This document shows, one piece after another, positions 37,276 through 45,778 of a stretch of DNA of 64,000 bases. A program made the position numbers and the translations under genes. How positions within the stretch are numbered: the first letter of the stretch is position 1; the number at the start of each line of letters is the position of its first letter. This stretch comes from CAYNWK01 sp964400875 (lineage in GTDB: Bacteria; Chloroflexota; Anaerolineae; Anaerolineales; UBA4823): NCBI GenBank assembly GCA_964400875.1, contig CAYNWK010000001.1:1-64000 (forward strand), written 5' to 3'. The notes beneath the pieces are model-generated. The model was given only the letters and a program-made list of their open reading frames with translations. It searched no databases and was not told where the DNA came from.

Positions 37276-38013
37276 TCAGGCGTTATTTTTCCGGATGACG
37301 GCGATAAAGCGAGAATCTTCAGCATCGAGGAAACGCTCGATCGTCCAGCCCGTGCCATCCAGGGTCGCGGCAAGCTCCGCTCTGGATGCAATCCAATAGT
37401 CGAACCAGGGGCTGATTTTGTCCTGAAAGCGAACCCGAATACGCAGCTGACCACCCAACCGGCCTCGCTGGCGGTTGAACTGGTGATATTGCAAGTGGAT
37501 TGGATTGCTTGTCTGGTACGGGTCCCGGCTTTCTGCGATGATCTTCACATGCTGTGAAGTCATCTTCTTAAACCGCCGCAGCAGCCAGCGAGCTCGCCGG
37601 GGGCTGCCCATCAGCCCGAAATTGTTGCCTAGCATCAAGATGGTATCGAAAACTCCCAGGTTAGCGCTCAACTGGGTGATCGAAAGGTTGAGTACGTTTT
37701 CAAGCCCGCGCAGTCGACACACTTCCACAGCCAGGGGAGAATTATCAACGCCGAGCACATCGAAACCTTGTTCTTGAAGATAAAGAGAATGCCGCCCCGC
37801 GCCGCAGCCGATGTCCAATACCCGGCCGCTCACGAGCTGCATGGCTGCCTGTTGATGCAGCGGCCAATCCTCAAACTCCCTGAAGTATACAGCTGGCAAC
37901 CAAGGGGAGGCACCGATCCAACCATCATCCCGTTCGATGATTTCAATGGCTCTTTCACCTTGGTGGTAAGCGTAGATCTCATGACCGTAGGCATCTGCAT
38001 TACGCTTCACCAT
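37276..38013 (-). CDS. SAM-dependent methyltransferase
   Basis: 245-residue class I methyltransferase. The SAM-binding motif I is VLDIGCGAGRHSLYL, with the acidic end of strand 2 in DVLGVDNSPLAVEV, and FDTILMLGNNFGLM as motif IV. It resembles the methyltransferase type 11/25 families and the substrate is unknown. Its stop is well separated from the peptidase gene. It is followed upstream by the SirB1-like gene only 15 nt away on the same strand, so the two may be co-transcribed. Confidence 0.8.
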   Translation of the reverse strand: MVKRNADAYGHEIYAYHQGERAIEIIERDDGWIGASPWLPAVYFREFEDWPLHQQAAMQLVSGRVLDIGCGAGRHSLYLQEQGFDVLGVDNSPLAVEVCRLRGLENVLNLSITQLSANLGVFDTILMLGNNFGLMGSPRRARWLLRRFKKMTSQHVKIIAESRDPYQTSNPIHLQYHQFNRQRGRLGGQLRIRVRFQDKISPWFDYWIASRAELAATLDGTGWTIERFLDAEDSRFIAVIRKNNA

Positions 38014-38028
38014 ATCCGTGTCTCCAAT

Positions 38029-38853
38029 TCAATTGCGCCTTGAGAGCTCTTGCGCCGCGGCTTGCAGATCCCGCCTGACCACTTCCGCATCTGGCGCTTC
38101 CGGCATGCGCAGCAGATACTTTTCCATCATGTCGATAGCCTGGCGTAATGAGCCGTGTTGATGGAGGATCAAGCCCATATCCCGCAAGTGCTCGACTTTA
38201 AAGGGCTGGGCAATGCGCAAATGCTCGACAACAGCCAGCGCCTTGGTCCATGATTTTCGCTGCACGTAGGCGTTGCGCAGGTTACTGAGCATGCGGGAGA
38301 GGATTTCCAATGGTAATGCGGGCTCCAGCCATTTCGGTTTGAAGGTGTCCTGGTAGCCGGTGGTCTTCTGCACCAATTCAGCGCAATCGGTCACCGATAA
38401 GCGGATGCCGCCATTGAAGGGGTCAAGGTAAACTGGACCATCCTGATCATCGATGCGAACGATAAAATGACCCGGTAGACCGACCCCCTGCGCCGGTATA
38501 TCCAGCTCGTCAGCGATGGCCACATAGAGCACCGAAAGGCTGATCGGGATGCCGAGCTTGCGATCGATCACTTCGTTAAGATAGCTGTTGCGCGGGTCCG
38601 AATACGTCCGCGTATTGCCTTTATAGCCAATCTGTTGGAAGAGGTACTCGGCAAGTGCCTCACCCCGGACTCGGGCTTGAGCGCCCGGTGGGATATTATC
38701 AAAAGCCAGCTCCGCCAGCTCCAAGAGGCTATCCAGATATAAGTCAACGTTCAGATCGGGATAGGCGATGGCGCGGGCGTAACGCAGCGCTGCTCGGGGA
38801 ACCCGGATGGGTTCAAAATTGATCTCATCTTCGAAAGTCAGCTCGTCAATCAT
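38029..38853 (-). CDS. SirB1/transglutaminase-like TPR protein
   Basis: 274 residues. Residues about 20-185 match the transglutaminase-like fold of the SirB1 family (YLNEVIDRKLGIPISLSVLY, LPGHFIVRIDDQDGPVYLDPFNGG), and the C-terminal 80 residues form TPR-like helices. The papain-type Cys is not obvious, as in other SirB1 proteins, so catalysis is doubtful. Members are widespread and of unclear function. The start ATG at 38853 is chosen over an in-frame upstream codon because DELTFEDEINF begins the family match. Confidence 0.78.
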   Translation of the reverse strand: MIDELTFEDEINFEPIRVPRAALRYARAIAYPDLNVDLYLDSLLELAELAFDNIPPGAQARVRGEALAEYLFQQIGYKGNTRTYSDPRNSYLNEVIDRKLGIPISLSVLYVAIADELDIPAQGVGLPGHFIVRIDDQDGPVYLDPFNGGIRLSVTDCAELVQKTTGYQDTFKPKWLEPALPLEILSRMLSNLRNAYVQRKSWTKALAVVEHLRIAQPFKVEHLRDMGLILHQHGSLRQAIDMMEKYLLRMPEAPDAEVVRRDLQAAAQELSRRN

Positions 38854-38989
38854 AGGATCAAACCGTTGTCTCGATGTAAACACTTGTGGCGCTTGAACCG
38901 GCTAAAACGTAAACCGGCGGAGCGTTTTTATCCTAACATAGTTTCAGCCCTCCTGAAAACGACGGTCGCATGTACACAAACTGCTCGTC

Positions 38990-40060
38990 TTACAGCCTGT
39001 CTTCATTTTGCTGCCTGCGCCATAAAGCCAGATCGGCCTCATCCCTGTCGTCCAGCAAACGGGGGTGAACCTCTGGATTGAGCCGATGACCGTGCGTGGT
39101 CCACATGTCGGCGGCCAGGCGACGCGGCTTCGATTCAACTCCTTGGTGGGAAAAATATTCACACACCCGCAGAACGTCTCGCTCGAAGATCTGGTAAGCG
39201 TTGCGGTTGCGCCCCGGCTCAATTGCCTGAGGGAAGTCGATCAGGGTGAGCCGTCCATCCCAGTACAGCAGATTGTAGGCTGAAAGGTCGCCATGCACTC
39301 GATCCATGGAGAGCATCAAATCGATGTTCCAGATCACGCGCTCGAACAAGCCGGCAGCTTCATCGGGGTCGAGTTTCACCGAGTTCAGTGTGGGCGCGGC
39401 CATCGCCGGGCTGCCGAGGTACTGCATCAAGATGGCGTTGTTGCCCCTGCCAAATGGCTTGGGGATATCCGCACCGGCGGCCTCCAGAATCAGCATGGTC
39501 TGGTACTCGTGCTCGATCCAGGAAGTGTGCATCAACTCAAGGCCGTAGGCAGTGCGTTTGTTCATCGCATGGTTCATCCCATCATCGAGGATCTGATGCC
39601 CTTCGCCATCCAGGCGGTCGCGCCCTTCGCGGTAGAGCTGGTCGTTTTTCAAGTTGCGAAACCGCCGCGGCCTGTATACCTTAGCGGCGATGTATTCCGC
39701 TCCGGTGGAGGGGTTGGCCGAGCACAAATAAACAGAGGCTTCTTTACCACCCTTAACCAGGCGCAGCACATCATCGAACCAGTGCTGTTCGAAAAAACCA
39801 CCCAATGAATCAATGATCCACTGGCGCTCGTGCCTGGAAGCCTGGTAGGTGAATTCGTATTCACGCAGCTCGTCCACCTGCTCTGCCAGCTCAGCGATGA
39901 CCTCCGCTTCCTCTTTACTGCGCTCGTGCGGATTTGACCGTCCTTTCAGCCGGGATGGCTTGCGCACTGGCGGGGTGTTTTTAATTTTCGGCAAATATTC
40001 GAACTCATCCTCGAGATCTTCATACAGTTCTAACCGCTCAAAGTAGTCCATTTCAGACAT
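38990..40060 (-). CDS. RIO-type serine protein kinase
   Basis: 356-residue RIO1-like atypical kinase. After an acidic/basic N-terminal tail (about 1-80) come the nucleotide loop GGKEASVYLC, the ATP-binding Lys in YIAAKVYRP, the catalytic loop VHGDLSAYN (Asp at about 257) and the metal-binding IDFPQAIEPG. All core catalytic residues are therefore present. In eukaryotes and archaea RIO kinases act in small-ribosomal-subunit maturation; the bacterial role is poorly known. Start ATG at 40060 follows AAAGGAATC. It is preceded by an unusual leader with a short ORF and two terminators. Confidence 0.9.
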   Translation of the reverse strand: MSEMDYFERLELYEDLEDEFEYLPKIKNTPPVRKPSRLKGRSNPHERSKEEAEVIAELAEQVDELREYEFTYQASRHERQWIIDSLGGFFEQHWFDDVLRLVKGGKEASVYLCSANPSTGAEYIAAKVYRPRRFRNLKNDQLYREGRDRLDGEGHQILDDGMNHAMNKRTAYGLELMHTSWIEHEYQTMLILEAAGADIPKPFGRGNNAILMQYLGSPAMAAPTLNSVKLDPDEAAGLFERVIWNIDLMLSMDRVHGDLSAYNLLYWDGRLTLIDFPQAIEPGRNRNAYQIFERDVLRVCEYFSHQGVESKPRRLAADMWTTHGHRLNPEVHPRLLDDRDEADLALWRRQQNEDRL

Positions 40061-40131
40061 TGCTAGAGATTCCTTTATCCAAAGTAGTTCAATTTCACTA
40101 ATATCTCGCCTATACGAACCAGCTGAAAAGC

Positions 40132-40161
40132 AAAAGCCACGGGCAAAGGAGGCCTGTGGCT
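40132..40161 (-). terminator. second terminator-like hairpin in the RIO kinase leader
   Basis: Minus-strand AGCCACAGGC pairs with GCCCGTGGCT (one A-C mismatch) around CTCCTTT, followed by TTTG and CTTTTC. Its 5' arm is identical to the 5' arm of the first hairpin. Confidence 0.65.
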
Positions 40162-40190
40162 GAAGAAAATTCAATCGATTGTCCGGAATC

Positions 40191-40221
40191 AAAAAGCCAC
40201 AGGACAGTATGCGCCTGTGGC
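40191..40221 (-). terminator. first terminator in the RIO kinase leader
   Basis: Minus-strand perfect 8-bp stem GCCACAGG (40221-40214) / CCTGTGGC (40203-40196) with a 10-nt loop and TTTTT (40195-40191). It lies 36 nt after the leader ORF stop and 130 nt before the kinase start. Confidence 0.8.
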
Positions 40222-40257
40222 CGATGGATCGTTCACACGAACGAACTCAAAACAGGG

Positions 40258-40323
40258 TTAACCTGCACCCCCGGCAAGAGGCGCACGAACAAGACGCGCT
40301 TGAGATCGCAAGATGACCGACAT
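40258..40323 (-). CDS. 21-residue leader peptide upstream of the RIO kinase
   Basis: Minus-strand ATG at 40323 to TAA at 40258 encodes 21 residues beginning MSVILRSQARLV and ending GGAG, with four Arg. A near-perfect Shine-Dalgarno AAAGGAGG sits 10 nt upstream, stronger than that of most genes in the window. It is followed by two hairpins with T-runs and then the kinase gene. I infer a regulatory leader peptide; no homologue is known to me. Confidence 0.55.
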   Translation of the reverse strand: MSVILRSQARLVRAPLAGGAG

Positions 40324-40370
40324 AGATTATGCGCCTCCTTTCTAAGAGTAGTTATCGAACAACAATGGCG

Positions 40371-40399
40371 AGTTTATCAGGAAATTTGTGGATGGTCAA
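40371..40399 (-). promoter_or_regulatory. sigma-A promoter of the RIO kinase leader
   Basis: Minus-strand TTGACC (40399-40394), exact 17-nt spacer, TAAACT (40376-40371). The same TAAACT -10 is used at metH. It gives a leader of about 300 nt before the kinase. Confidence 0.75.
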
Positions 40400-40417
40400 G
40401 GATTTCATAACCGGATT

Positions 40418-41317
40418 TCATTCATCCAGCAGCGAAGTTCCTGCCAGCTGTTCGAAGACGCCCACAACGGCCGAGTTATCTAGAGAGCCCATGCCCATCT
40501 CCATCATCGCATTGAAAAGCTGGGCGTGCAAGGCTGCCGCAGGCGCCGGGATGCCGTATTCTCGGGCAGTGTCCATCACGATACCCAGATCCTTGGCCTG
40601 CATGTAAGCTTTGAACCCGGGCTGGCGCACCCCATCAAACAGCCGTTCGGGTTTATTGTCCAGGGTCCAGCACTGCGCCGCACCGCCCTGGATAGCCTCG
40701 ACCACTTTACGGGGGTCAGCGCCCGCTTTGCGGGCGAAGATCAACAGCTCGCCCATCGCCACCATCTGCGCGGCGACCATGATCTGGTTGGCGGCTTTGG
40801 CGATCTGGCCGGCCCCTACATCGCCCACGTGGGTGATCTTTTTGCCCATCACCTCGAAGATCGGGCGTACCACTTCCAACGCATCCGCTGGTCCTCCTAC
40901 CATGATGGTCAGTGTTCCTTGTTGGGCGCCGATGTCGCCGCCGCTTACCGGCGCATCCAGGCACTGCACGCCTCTCCTACCCAGCTCTGCTGCGATTCTT
41001 CGGGCCGAAGCCGGCTTGATGGTTGAATTGTCCACGAAGATCAGGCCTTCGTGGGCGCCTTCAACGATGCCCCCTTCTCCTAAGGCGACCAGCTCGACGT
41101 CGGGTGAATCGGGCAAATTAGTAAAAATGACGTCCACTTTAACGGCCACCTCCTCAGGCGACGAAGCCGCCTCCGCTCCCTGGTCGACCAGTTCATCTAC
41201 CGCAGCCCGGCTGTGGTTGTGCACCACGAGGGGATACCCAGCTTTGAGGATGTTGCCAGCCATGGGTTTGCCCATCAATCCGAGGCCGATATATCCGACA
41301 GTTGGTTTTTCCTGCAT
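40418..41317 (-). CDS. 2-hydroxy-3-oxopropionate reductase / 3-hydroxyisobutyrate dehydrogenase family
   Basis: 299-residue beta-hydroxyacid dehydrogenase. The NAD(P)-binding N-terminus is VGYIGLGLMGKPMAGNILKAG, the substrate motif is DAPVSGGDIGAQQGTLTIMVGG, and the catalytic Lys is in KAANQIMVA. This matches tartronate-semialdehyde reductase best, but 3-hydroxyisobutyrate or other hydroxyacid substrates are possible. The ATG at 41317 follows AAGGATC. It is divergent from purA. Confidence 0.85.
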   Translation of the reverse strand: MQEKPTVGYIGLGLMGKPMAGNILKAGYPLVVHNHSRAAVDELVDQGAEAASSPEEVAVKVDVIFTNLPDSPDVELVALGEGGIVEGAHEGLIFVDNSTIKPASARRIAAELGRRGVQCLDAPVSGGDIGAQQGTLTIMVGGPADALEVVRPIFEVMGKKITHVGDVGAGQIAKAANQIMVAAQMVAMGELLIFARKAGADPRKVVEAIQGGAAQCWTLDNKPERLFDGVRQPGFKAYMQAKDLGIVMDTAREYGIPAPAAALHAQLFNAMMEMGMGSLDNSAVVGVFEQLAGTSLLDE

Positions 41318-41474
41318 GAGTGATCCTTTCTTATTCTTGTGATTGCCGAGGTTTTCTTAGGTGAACGGTGGCCATACTAAATTCGCAGCCAGGATTAAGG
41401 TCTAGGTTAATTATATCTGGTCAAATAATCCGGGTAGGAACCACGCGCACCCAGAGCAAGATACTCTGCATTTG

Positions 41475-41483
41475 TGCTAGAAT
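41475..41483 (+). promoter_or_regulatory. extended -10 element upstream of purA
   Basis: TGCTAGAAT (extended TGn plus TAGAAT) about 50 nt before purA; no convincing -35. The rest of the 215-nt divergent region shows no gene. Confidence 0.4.
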
Positions 41484-41532
41484 GAACACACCAAGATTGG
41501 GTATCCGCAGCTGTGAAAGGTGAACGCTAATC

Positions 41533-42825
41533 ATGCCTCTCGATATCATCGTCGGTTCTCAATGGGGGGATGAGGGCAAAGGACGGGTGGTCGATCTGCT
41601 GTCCGCGGGCGCGGATATCGTCGCCCGCTACAACGGCGGGGATAACGCCGGGCATACGGTCACGGTGGGAGCGCGCAGCTTTCAACTCCACCTGATCCCC
41701 TCCGGGGTAATCCACCCTCAGCCGGCCGCCGTGATCGGCAATGGTGTAGTGCTCAACCCGGTTGTACTGCTCAAAGAGATCGAAATGCTTCGCCAAGCTG
41801 GCATTCATATTGATCCAGAACGGTTGAAAATTTCCCACGCTGCCCACCTGATCACCCCGGCGCACCTGGCTCTGGATGCGGCGCAGGAAGCCGCCCGCGG
41901 CGGCCGCAAGATCGGCACGACTTTGCGAGGAATAGGCCCAGCGTATACCAGCAAAACTTCCCGCCAGGGTCTGCGCCTTGGTGAGATGCGCTCCGCAGAA
42001 ACCTTTCACGCAGCCGTGCGTAGCCATGTGCAAGTCGTGAACCGCCAGCTATCCCGTCTATTTGATGTTGAGCCGCTCGATCCCGAGGCGATCGCCGATG
42101 AATACGACGACTATGCTCGCCAGATCACCCCGTACATCGCTGACGTCACCGGGTTCTTATCCGAAGCGCTGACGCGCGGTCGCCGGGTCCTGGCGGAGGG
42201 CGCGCAAGGCACGCTGCTAGATCTCGATCACGGCACCTACCCGTTTGTGACCAGCTCCAACCCTACTGCCCCAGGCGCGTTGGTCGGCCTGGGAGTGGGT
42301 CTCGGGCATGTCGAGCGTGTCATCGGGGTTACCAAGGCATTCCAAACGCGCGTGGGCGAAGGCCCGTTTCCGACCGAACTGCACGGCGACTTGGCCACCC
42401 GGTTGCGTGGTACCGGGGAAAACCCCTGGGACGAGTTCGGCACGACCACTGGACGCCCTCGCCGAGTCGGCTGGCTGGACTGCGTCCTGCTGCGCTACGC
42501 GGCGCGCATCAACGGGTTGACGGAACTGGCGCTCACCAAGCTGGATATCCTCACCGGACTGGATCCCCTGAAAATCTGTACGGCGTACCGCGTTGGAGAC
42601 GAAATTTATGAACAGCTGCCTTATGGGCCCAGCGACCTTTCGCCATTCGAGCCGATCTATGCAGAGCTACCGGGCTGGCACAGCGACGTGAGCGAGGTGC
42701 GCCGTTGGGAAGATCTACCTGAGGAGGCGCGCGCCTACCTCTTACGCATCGAGACGCTCAGCGGAACGCCCATCCGCCTGGTATCAGTTGGACCGGAACG
42801 CCACCAGGTGATCGAGATAAGCTGA
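41533..42825 (+). CDS. purA: adenylosuccinate synthetase
   Basis: 430-residue GTP-dependent enzyme joining IMP and aspartate in AMP synthesis. The P-loop region GSQWGDEGKGRVVDLL with catalytic Asp, NGGDNAGHT with catalytic His, TLRGIGPAYTSKTSRQGLR, EGAQGTLLDLDHGTYPFVTSSNP and RPRRVGWLD are all intact. Full length for the family. The ATG follows AAAGGTGA. Confidence 0.97.
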   Translation: MPLDIIVGSQWGDEGKGRVVDLLSAGADIVARYNGGDNAGHTVTVGARSFQLHLIPSGVIHPQPAAVIGNGVVLNPVVLLKEIEMLRQAGIHIDPERLKISHAAHLITPAHLALDAAQEAARGGRKIGTTLRGIGPAYTSKTSRQGLRLGEMRSAETFHAAVRSHVQVVNRQLSRLFDVEPLDPEAIADEYDDYARQITPYIADVTGFLSEALTRGRRVLAEGAQGTLLDLDHGTYPFVTSSNPTAPGALVGLGVGLGHVERVIGVTKAFQTRVGEGPFPTELHGDLATRLRGTGENPWDEFGTTTGRPRRVGWLDCVLLRYAARINGLTELALTKLDILTGLDPLKICTAYRVGDEIYEQLPYGPSDLSPFEPIYAELPGWHSDVSEVRRWEDLPEEARAYLLRIETLSGTPIRLVSVGPERHQVIEIS

Positions 42826-42895
42826 GTTCAACTTACTTGCGGCCCATCGTCAAACTGCCAGCACCCAAGCATACCACCACGAACATGGAGGTAAC

Positions 42896-43909
42896 ATGCG
42901 CAAAAAAGTAACCTTGATCACCGGATCGGTGGGAGAGGTCGGACAGGCTCTCGTAGAGCAGCTGGCCACACAGGGCGTCAAAGATCTGGTCACGCTGGAC
43001 GTCAAACCGGCGCCCGAGGAGTTATCCCAGTACTCGACCCACATTCAAGGTGACATCCTCGACCAATCGTTGATCTCTCGCCTGGTGAGCGAGTATGAAA
43101 TCGTTGCCATCTACCATCTGGCAGCGCTGCTCTCAACCCGGGGAGAATTCACCCCTGTAGCAGCACACCGGGTGAACGTTGAAGGGACGTTGGAGCTGCT
43201 GCAGCTCGCCGCCGATCAATCTGAGTGGCGAGGCGAGCCGGTGCTGTTCATCTTTCCCAGCTCGATTGCCGCCTTCGGGATGCCCGACCTGGAGACCAAG
43301 GCTCGCTTCCCTAAAGTAAAAGAGTGGGAATGGAATTATCCCATCACGATGTACGGCTGCAATAAGCTCTACGGCGAGATGCTCGGAATCTACTTCAGCA
43401 AGCACTTCCGACAGTTAGCCGCCGATCTACCCGTGATGCTCGATTTCCGCTGCGTCCGGTTTCCCGGGCTGATCAGCGCCTTTACAATGCCCAGCGGCGG
43501 CACCAGCGATTACGGTCCGGAGATGCTCCACGCTGCTACGCAGGGAGAGCCCTACAGCTGCTTCGTACGGCCCGACACGCAGATCTCCTTCATGGTTATG
43601 CCTGACGCGGTCAAAGCCTTGCTGGATATCGCCCGAGCGCCGGCTGACAGATTGAGCCACGCCATTTATAATGTGACCAGCTTCAGCCTGACGGCCGCGG
43701 AGATCCGAGAGATTGTCCAGGCGTTCTTCCCCGAGGCCCGCATCACCTTCGAACCCGACGAGAAGCGGCAGCGCATCGTGGATAGCTGGCCCGCCGACAT
43801 GGATGACGATAACGCTCGCCGGGATTGGGGCTGGCAGCCCGATTATGACGCCGAACGAGCATTTCAAAAGTATCTAATTCCCAACATTGTCAAACGCTAC
43901 CAAACCTAA
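42896..43909 (+). CDS. NAD-dependent SDR, L-threonine 3-dehydrogenase-like
   Basis: 337-residue extended short-chain dehydrogenase. The NAD loop is VTLITGSVGEVGQALVE, with HLAALLSTRGE and the catalytic YxxxK in YGCNKLYGE. The C-terminus carries YNVTSFSLTAAEI, PDEKRQRIVDSWPADMDDDNARRDWGW, a pattern typical of SDR-type L-threonine dehydrogenases. It would oxidise L-threonine to 2-amino-3-ketobutyrate. Other epimerase-family activities are not excluded. The ATG follows GGAGGTAAC. The gene after it overlaps its 3' end by 23 nt if the first ATG there is used. Confidence 0.78.
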   Translation: MRKKVTLITGSVGEVGQALVEQLATQGVKDLVTLDVKPAPEELSQYSTHIQGDILDQSLISRLVSEYEIVAIYHLAALLSTRGEFTPVAAHRVNVEGTLELLQLAADQSEWRGEPVLFIFPSSIAAFGMPDLETKARFPKVKEWEWNYPITMYGCNKLYGEMLGIYFSKHFRQLAADLPVMLDFRCVRFPGLISAFTMPSGGTSDYGPEMLHAATQGEPYSCFVRPDTQISFMVMPDAVKALLDIARAPADRLSHAIYNVTSFSLTAAEIREIVQAFFPEARITFEPDEKRQRIVDSWPADMDDDNARRDWGWQPDYDAERAFQKYLIPNIVKRYQT

Positions 43910-44780
43910 CCCCTACATCTCAAGCCACCAGCAAAACGGCCTTCGCTTCCATCAATCCCTTGGTCAAAAAGACGCGCGACGCGCCAGGCCTCGAGCGCGT
44001 TCCCCGTTGAGCCTGATCTGCTTGGTATGGCTCGCCGGGATATTGGGTTTGGGAGGCTGCCTGCCGGCAGCAGCCCAGCAGCCGCTCCCCACGCTCACCG
44101 CTACCCCCTCAGCGACCGCCAGCCCTACCGCAACCGGCACGATAATCTGGTTCCCGCCTACCTCGACGCCTACCCGCTTTCCGACACCCCAGGTGACCCC
44201 AACAGTCGAGATGGTTGAGGATCTCGGCGAGGTGGTGCTGGAAGAGGATTTCTCCACCGGAGACCAATGGTCACTGGGCCAAACCGGGGTTGGATCGGCG
44301 GCGATAGGCGTCAACGAGCTCTCCCTGGTAGTCTCCGAAGCTAACGCCTACATCTACAGCGTGCGATCTGGCCCTGAACTGAGCGACTTCTACGTTGAGA
44401 TCACGGCCAGCCCGATGTTGTGCCGGGAGATGGACGAGTACGGGCTGCTGCTGCGCTTCAGCTCTCCAGGGGATTTTTACCGCTTTTCCCTGTCCTGTGA
44501 CGGCCAGGTGCGCCTGGACCGCGTTATAGGTGGGACAGCCTCTTCTCCACAACCATGGACCTTCAGCGGCTCGGTACCGCCGGGCGCGCCCAGCCAATCC
44601 CGCCTGGCGGTCTGGGCTGAGGGGAAAGAGATGCGGTTCATCGTCAACGGTGAATTCCAATTTGCGGTGAGCGATCCAATGCTGCCCAGCGGGAAATTGG
44701 GGGTGTTTGCCCGCTCTGCCGGCGAGAAATCGGTGACGATCAACTTTTCGGACATGCTCGTCCGCCAGGTCAATCCTTAA
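43887..44780 (+). CDS. lipoprotein with concanavalin-like domain, paralogue C
   Basis: Up to 297 residues. A basic N-region leads into a hydrophobic stretch ending in LGLGGC, followed by a Thr/Pro-rich linker and a C-terminal beta-sandwich (VLEEDFSTGDQWSL, FYVEITASPMLCREMDEYGLLLRFSSPGDFYRFSLSCDGQ, RLAVWAEGKEMRFIVNGEFQF) related to the two lipoproteins at 28-29.4 kb. The start is uncertain: ATG at 43887 overlaps the previous gene, while an internal TTG at 44007 would give a short, standard lipoprotein signal. Confidence 0.65.
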   Translation: MSNATKPNPYISSHQQNGLRFHQSLGQKDARRARPRARSPLSLICLVWLAGILGLGGCLPAAAQQPLPTLTATPSATASPTATGTIIWFPPTSTPTRFPTPQVTPTVEMVEDLGEVVLEEDFSTGDQWSLGQTGVGSAAIGVNELSLVVSEANAYIYSVRSGPELSDFYVEITASPMLCREMDEYGLLLRFSSPGDFYRFSLSCDGQVRLDRVIGGTASSPQPWTFSGSVPPGAPSQSRLAVWAEGKEMRFIVNGEFQFAVSDPMLPSGKLGVFARSAGEKSVTINFSDMLVRQVNP

Positions 44781-44916
44781 CGCAGCAGCATAAATTATCG
44801 AAATAGTCTGTGGGGTTGCAGGTCACGCACCCATAAAGCCACCCCCTCAGAAAACTAACAAGACAACCCAGTAGTCACGGTTTACATCGCGCTACAGATA
44901 AGGCGGTCTATGCTAT

Positions 44917-45750
44917 ATGTCCAAACGTCCCTTTAAAAACCGGTTGAACGAACTCGAACCGAAAGAATGGTTGAAGTTCCAAAAATCCTGGTTCATCCAT
45001 AACCCGCCGCCGCGCCGCAAGCAGGTGCTGCGCCATCCGGCCAAATTCCCCGAGACGCTGGTCCAGGAGTTCATCGAATTCTTCACCAAACGCGAACAGG
45101 TGGTCTTCGACCCGATGGCAGGCACGGGCAGCACCCTGGTCGCCGCGCTGCGGGCAGGCAGACACAGCTACGGTCTCGAGCTCAACCCGAGGTACGCTGA
45201 GATCGCACGGGAGGTGATCGCTGAAGAGCGCGCCGGGTTGGGGACCCCGGCTCGAGAATTGGAAGCTGTGATGATCTCGGGCGACGCTGCGGCTATCCAT
45301 GAACACGCCCAACAACACCAGATCCCACCGATCGATTACGTCATCACCTCTCCCCCTTATTGGGATATGCTGCACGCTCGCGGCGCGCAAACCCAGCGCG
45401 AACGGCGCGCCGCTGAAGACCTGGACGTGGTCTATTCAGAGTACCCGAACGACCTGGGAAATCTAAGCGACTACGCGGAGTTTTTGGAGAAGCTGGTCAG
45501 CATCTACACAGGGCTGAAACCATACCTGCGAGACCGCGCCTACCTGACGATTATCGTCAAGAACATCAAAAAAGGCGGCAAGATCTACCCGCTCGCCTGG
45601 GACCTGGGCAAACGGTTAGGAGAAACCTATTTGTTAAAAGACGAAAAAATCTGGTGTCAAGACAACGTCCGCCTGGCGCCGTACGGCATCGGCAGCGCCT
45701 GGGTGAGCAACACCGTGCACCATTACTGCTTGCAGTTTCGCAATGAGTAG
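44917..45750 (+). CDS. orphan DNA (N4-cytosine/N6-adenine) methyltransferase
   Basis: 277-residue amino-methyltransferase. A motif-X-like RHPAKFPETLVQEFIEFF is followed by the SAM-binding motif I FDPMAGTGSTLVAAL (about residue 66) and then the catalytic motif IV TSPPYW (about 147). The sequence resembles beta-class N4/N6 enzymes but the order X-I-IV is the reverse of the usual beta order. No restriction endonuclease or specificity subunit is nearby, so it is an orphan modification enzyme. A target-recognition region may lie at about 155-230. Confidence 0.82.
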   Translation: MSKRPFKNRLNELEPKEWLKFQKSWFIHNPPPRRKQVLRHPAKFPETLVQEFIEFFTKREQVVFDPMAGTGSTLVAALRAGRHSYGLELNPRYAEIAREVIAEERAGLGTPARELEAVMISGDAAAIHEHAQQHQIPPIDYVITSPPYWDMLHARGAQTQRERRAAEDLDVVYSEYPNDLGNLSDYAEFLEKLVSIYTGLKPYLRDRAYLTIIVKNIKKGGKIYPLAWDLGKRLGETYLLKDEKIWCQDNVRLAPYGIGSAWVSNTVHHYCLQFRNE

Positions 45751-45766
45751 GGATACCGATGCGTTT

Positions 45767-45772
45767 TATAAT
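45767..45772 (+). promoter_or_regulatory. -10 element 6 nt before the epimerase gene
   Basis: TATAAT at 45767-45772 ends 6 nt before the ATG at 45779 and no ribosome-binding site is present. It sits just after the methyltransferase stop codon. Confidence 0.5.
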
Positions 45773-45778
45773 CCGCCC

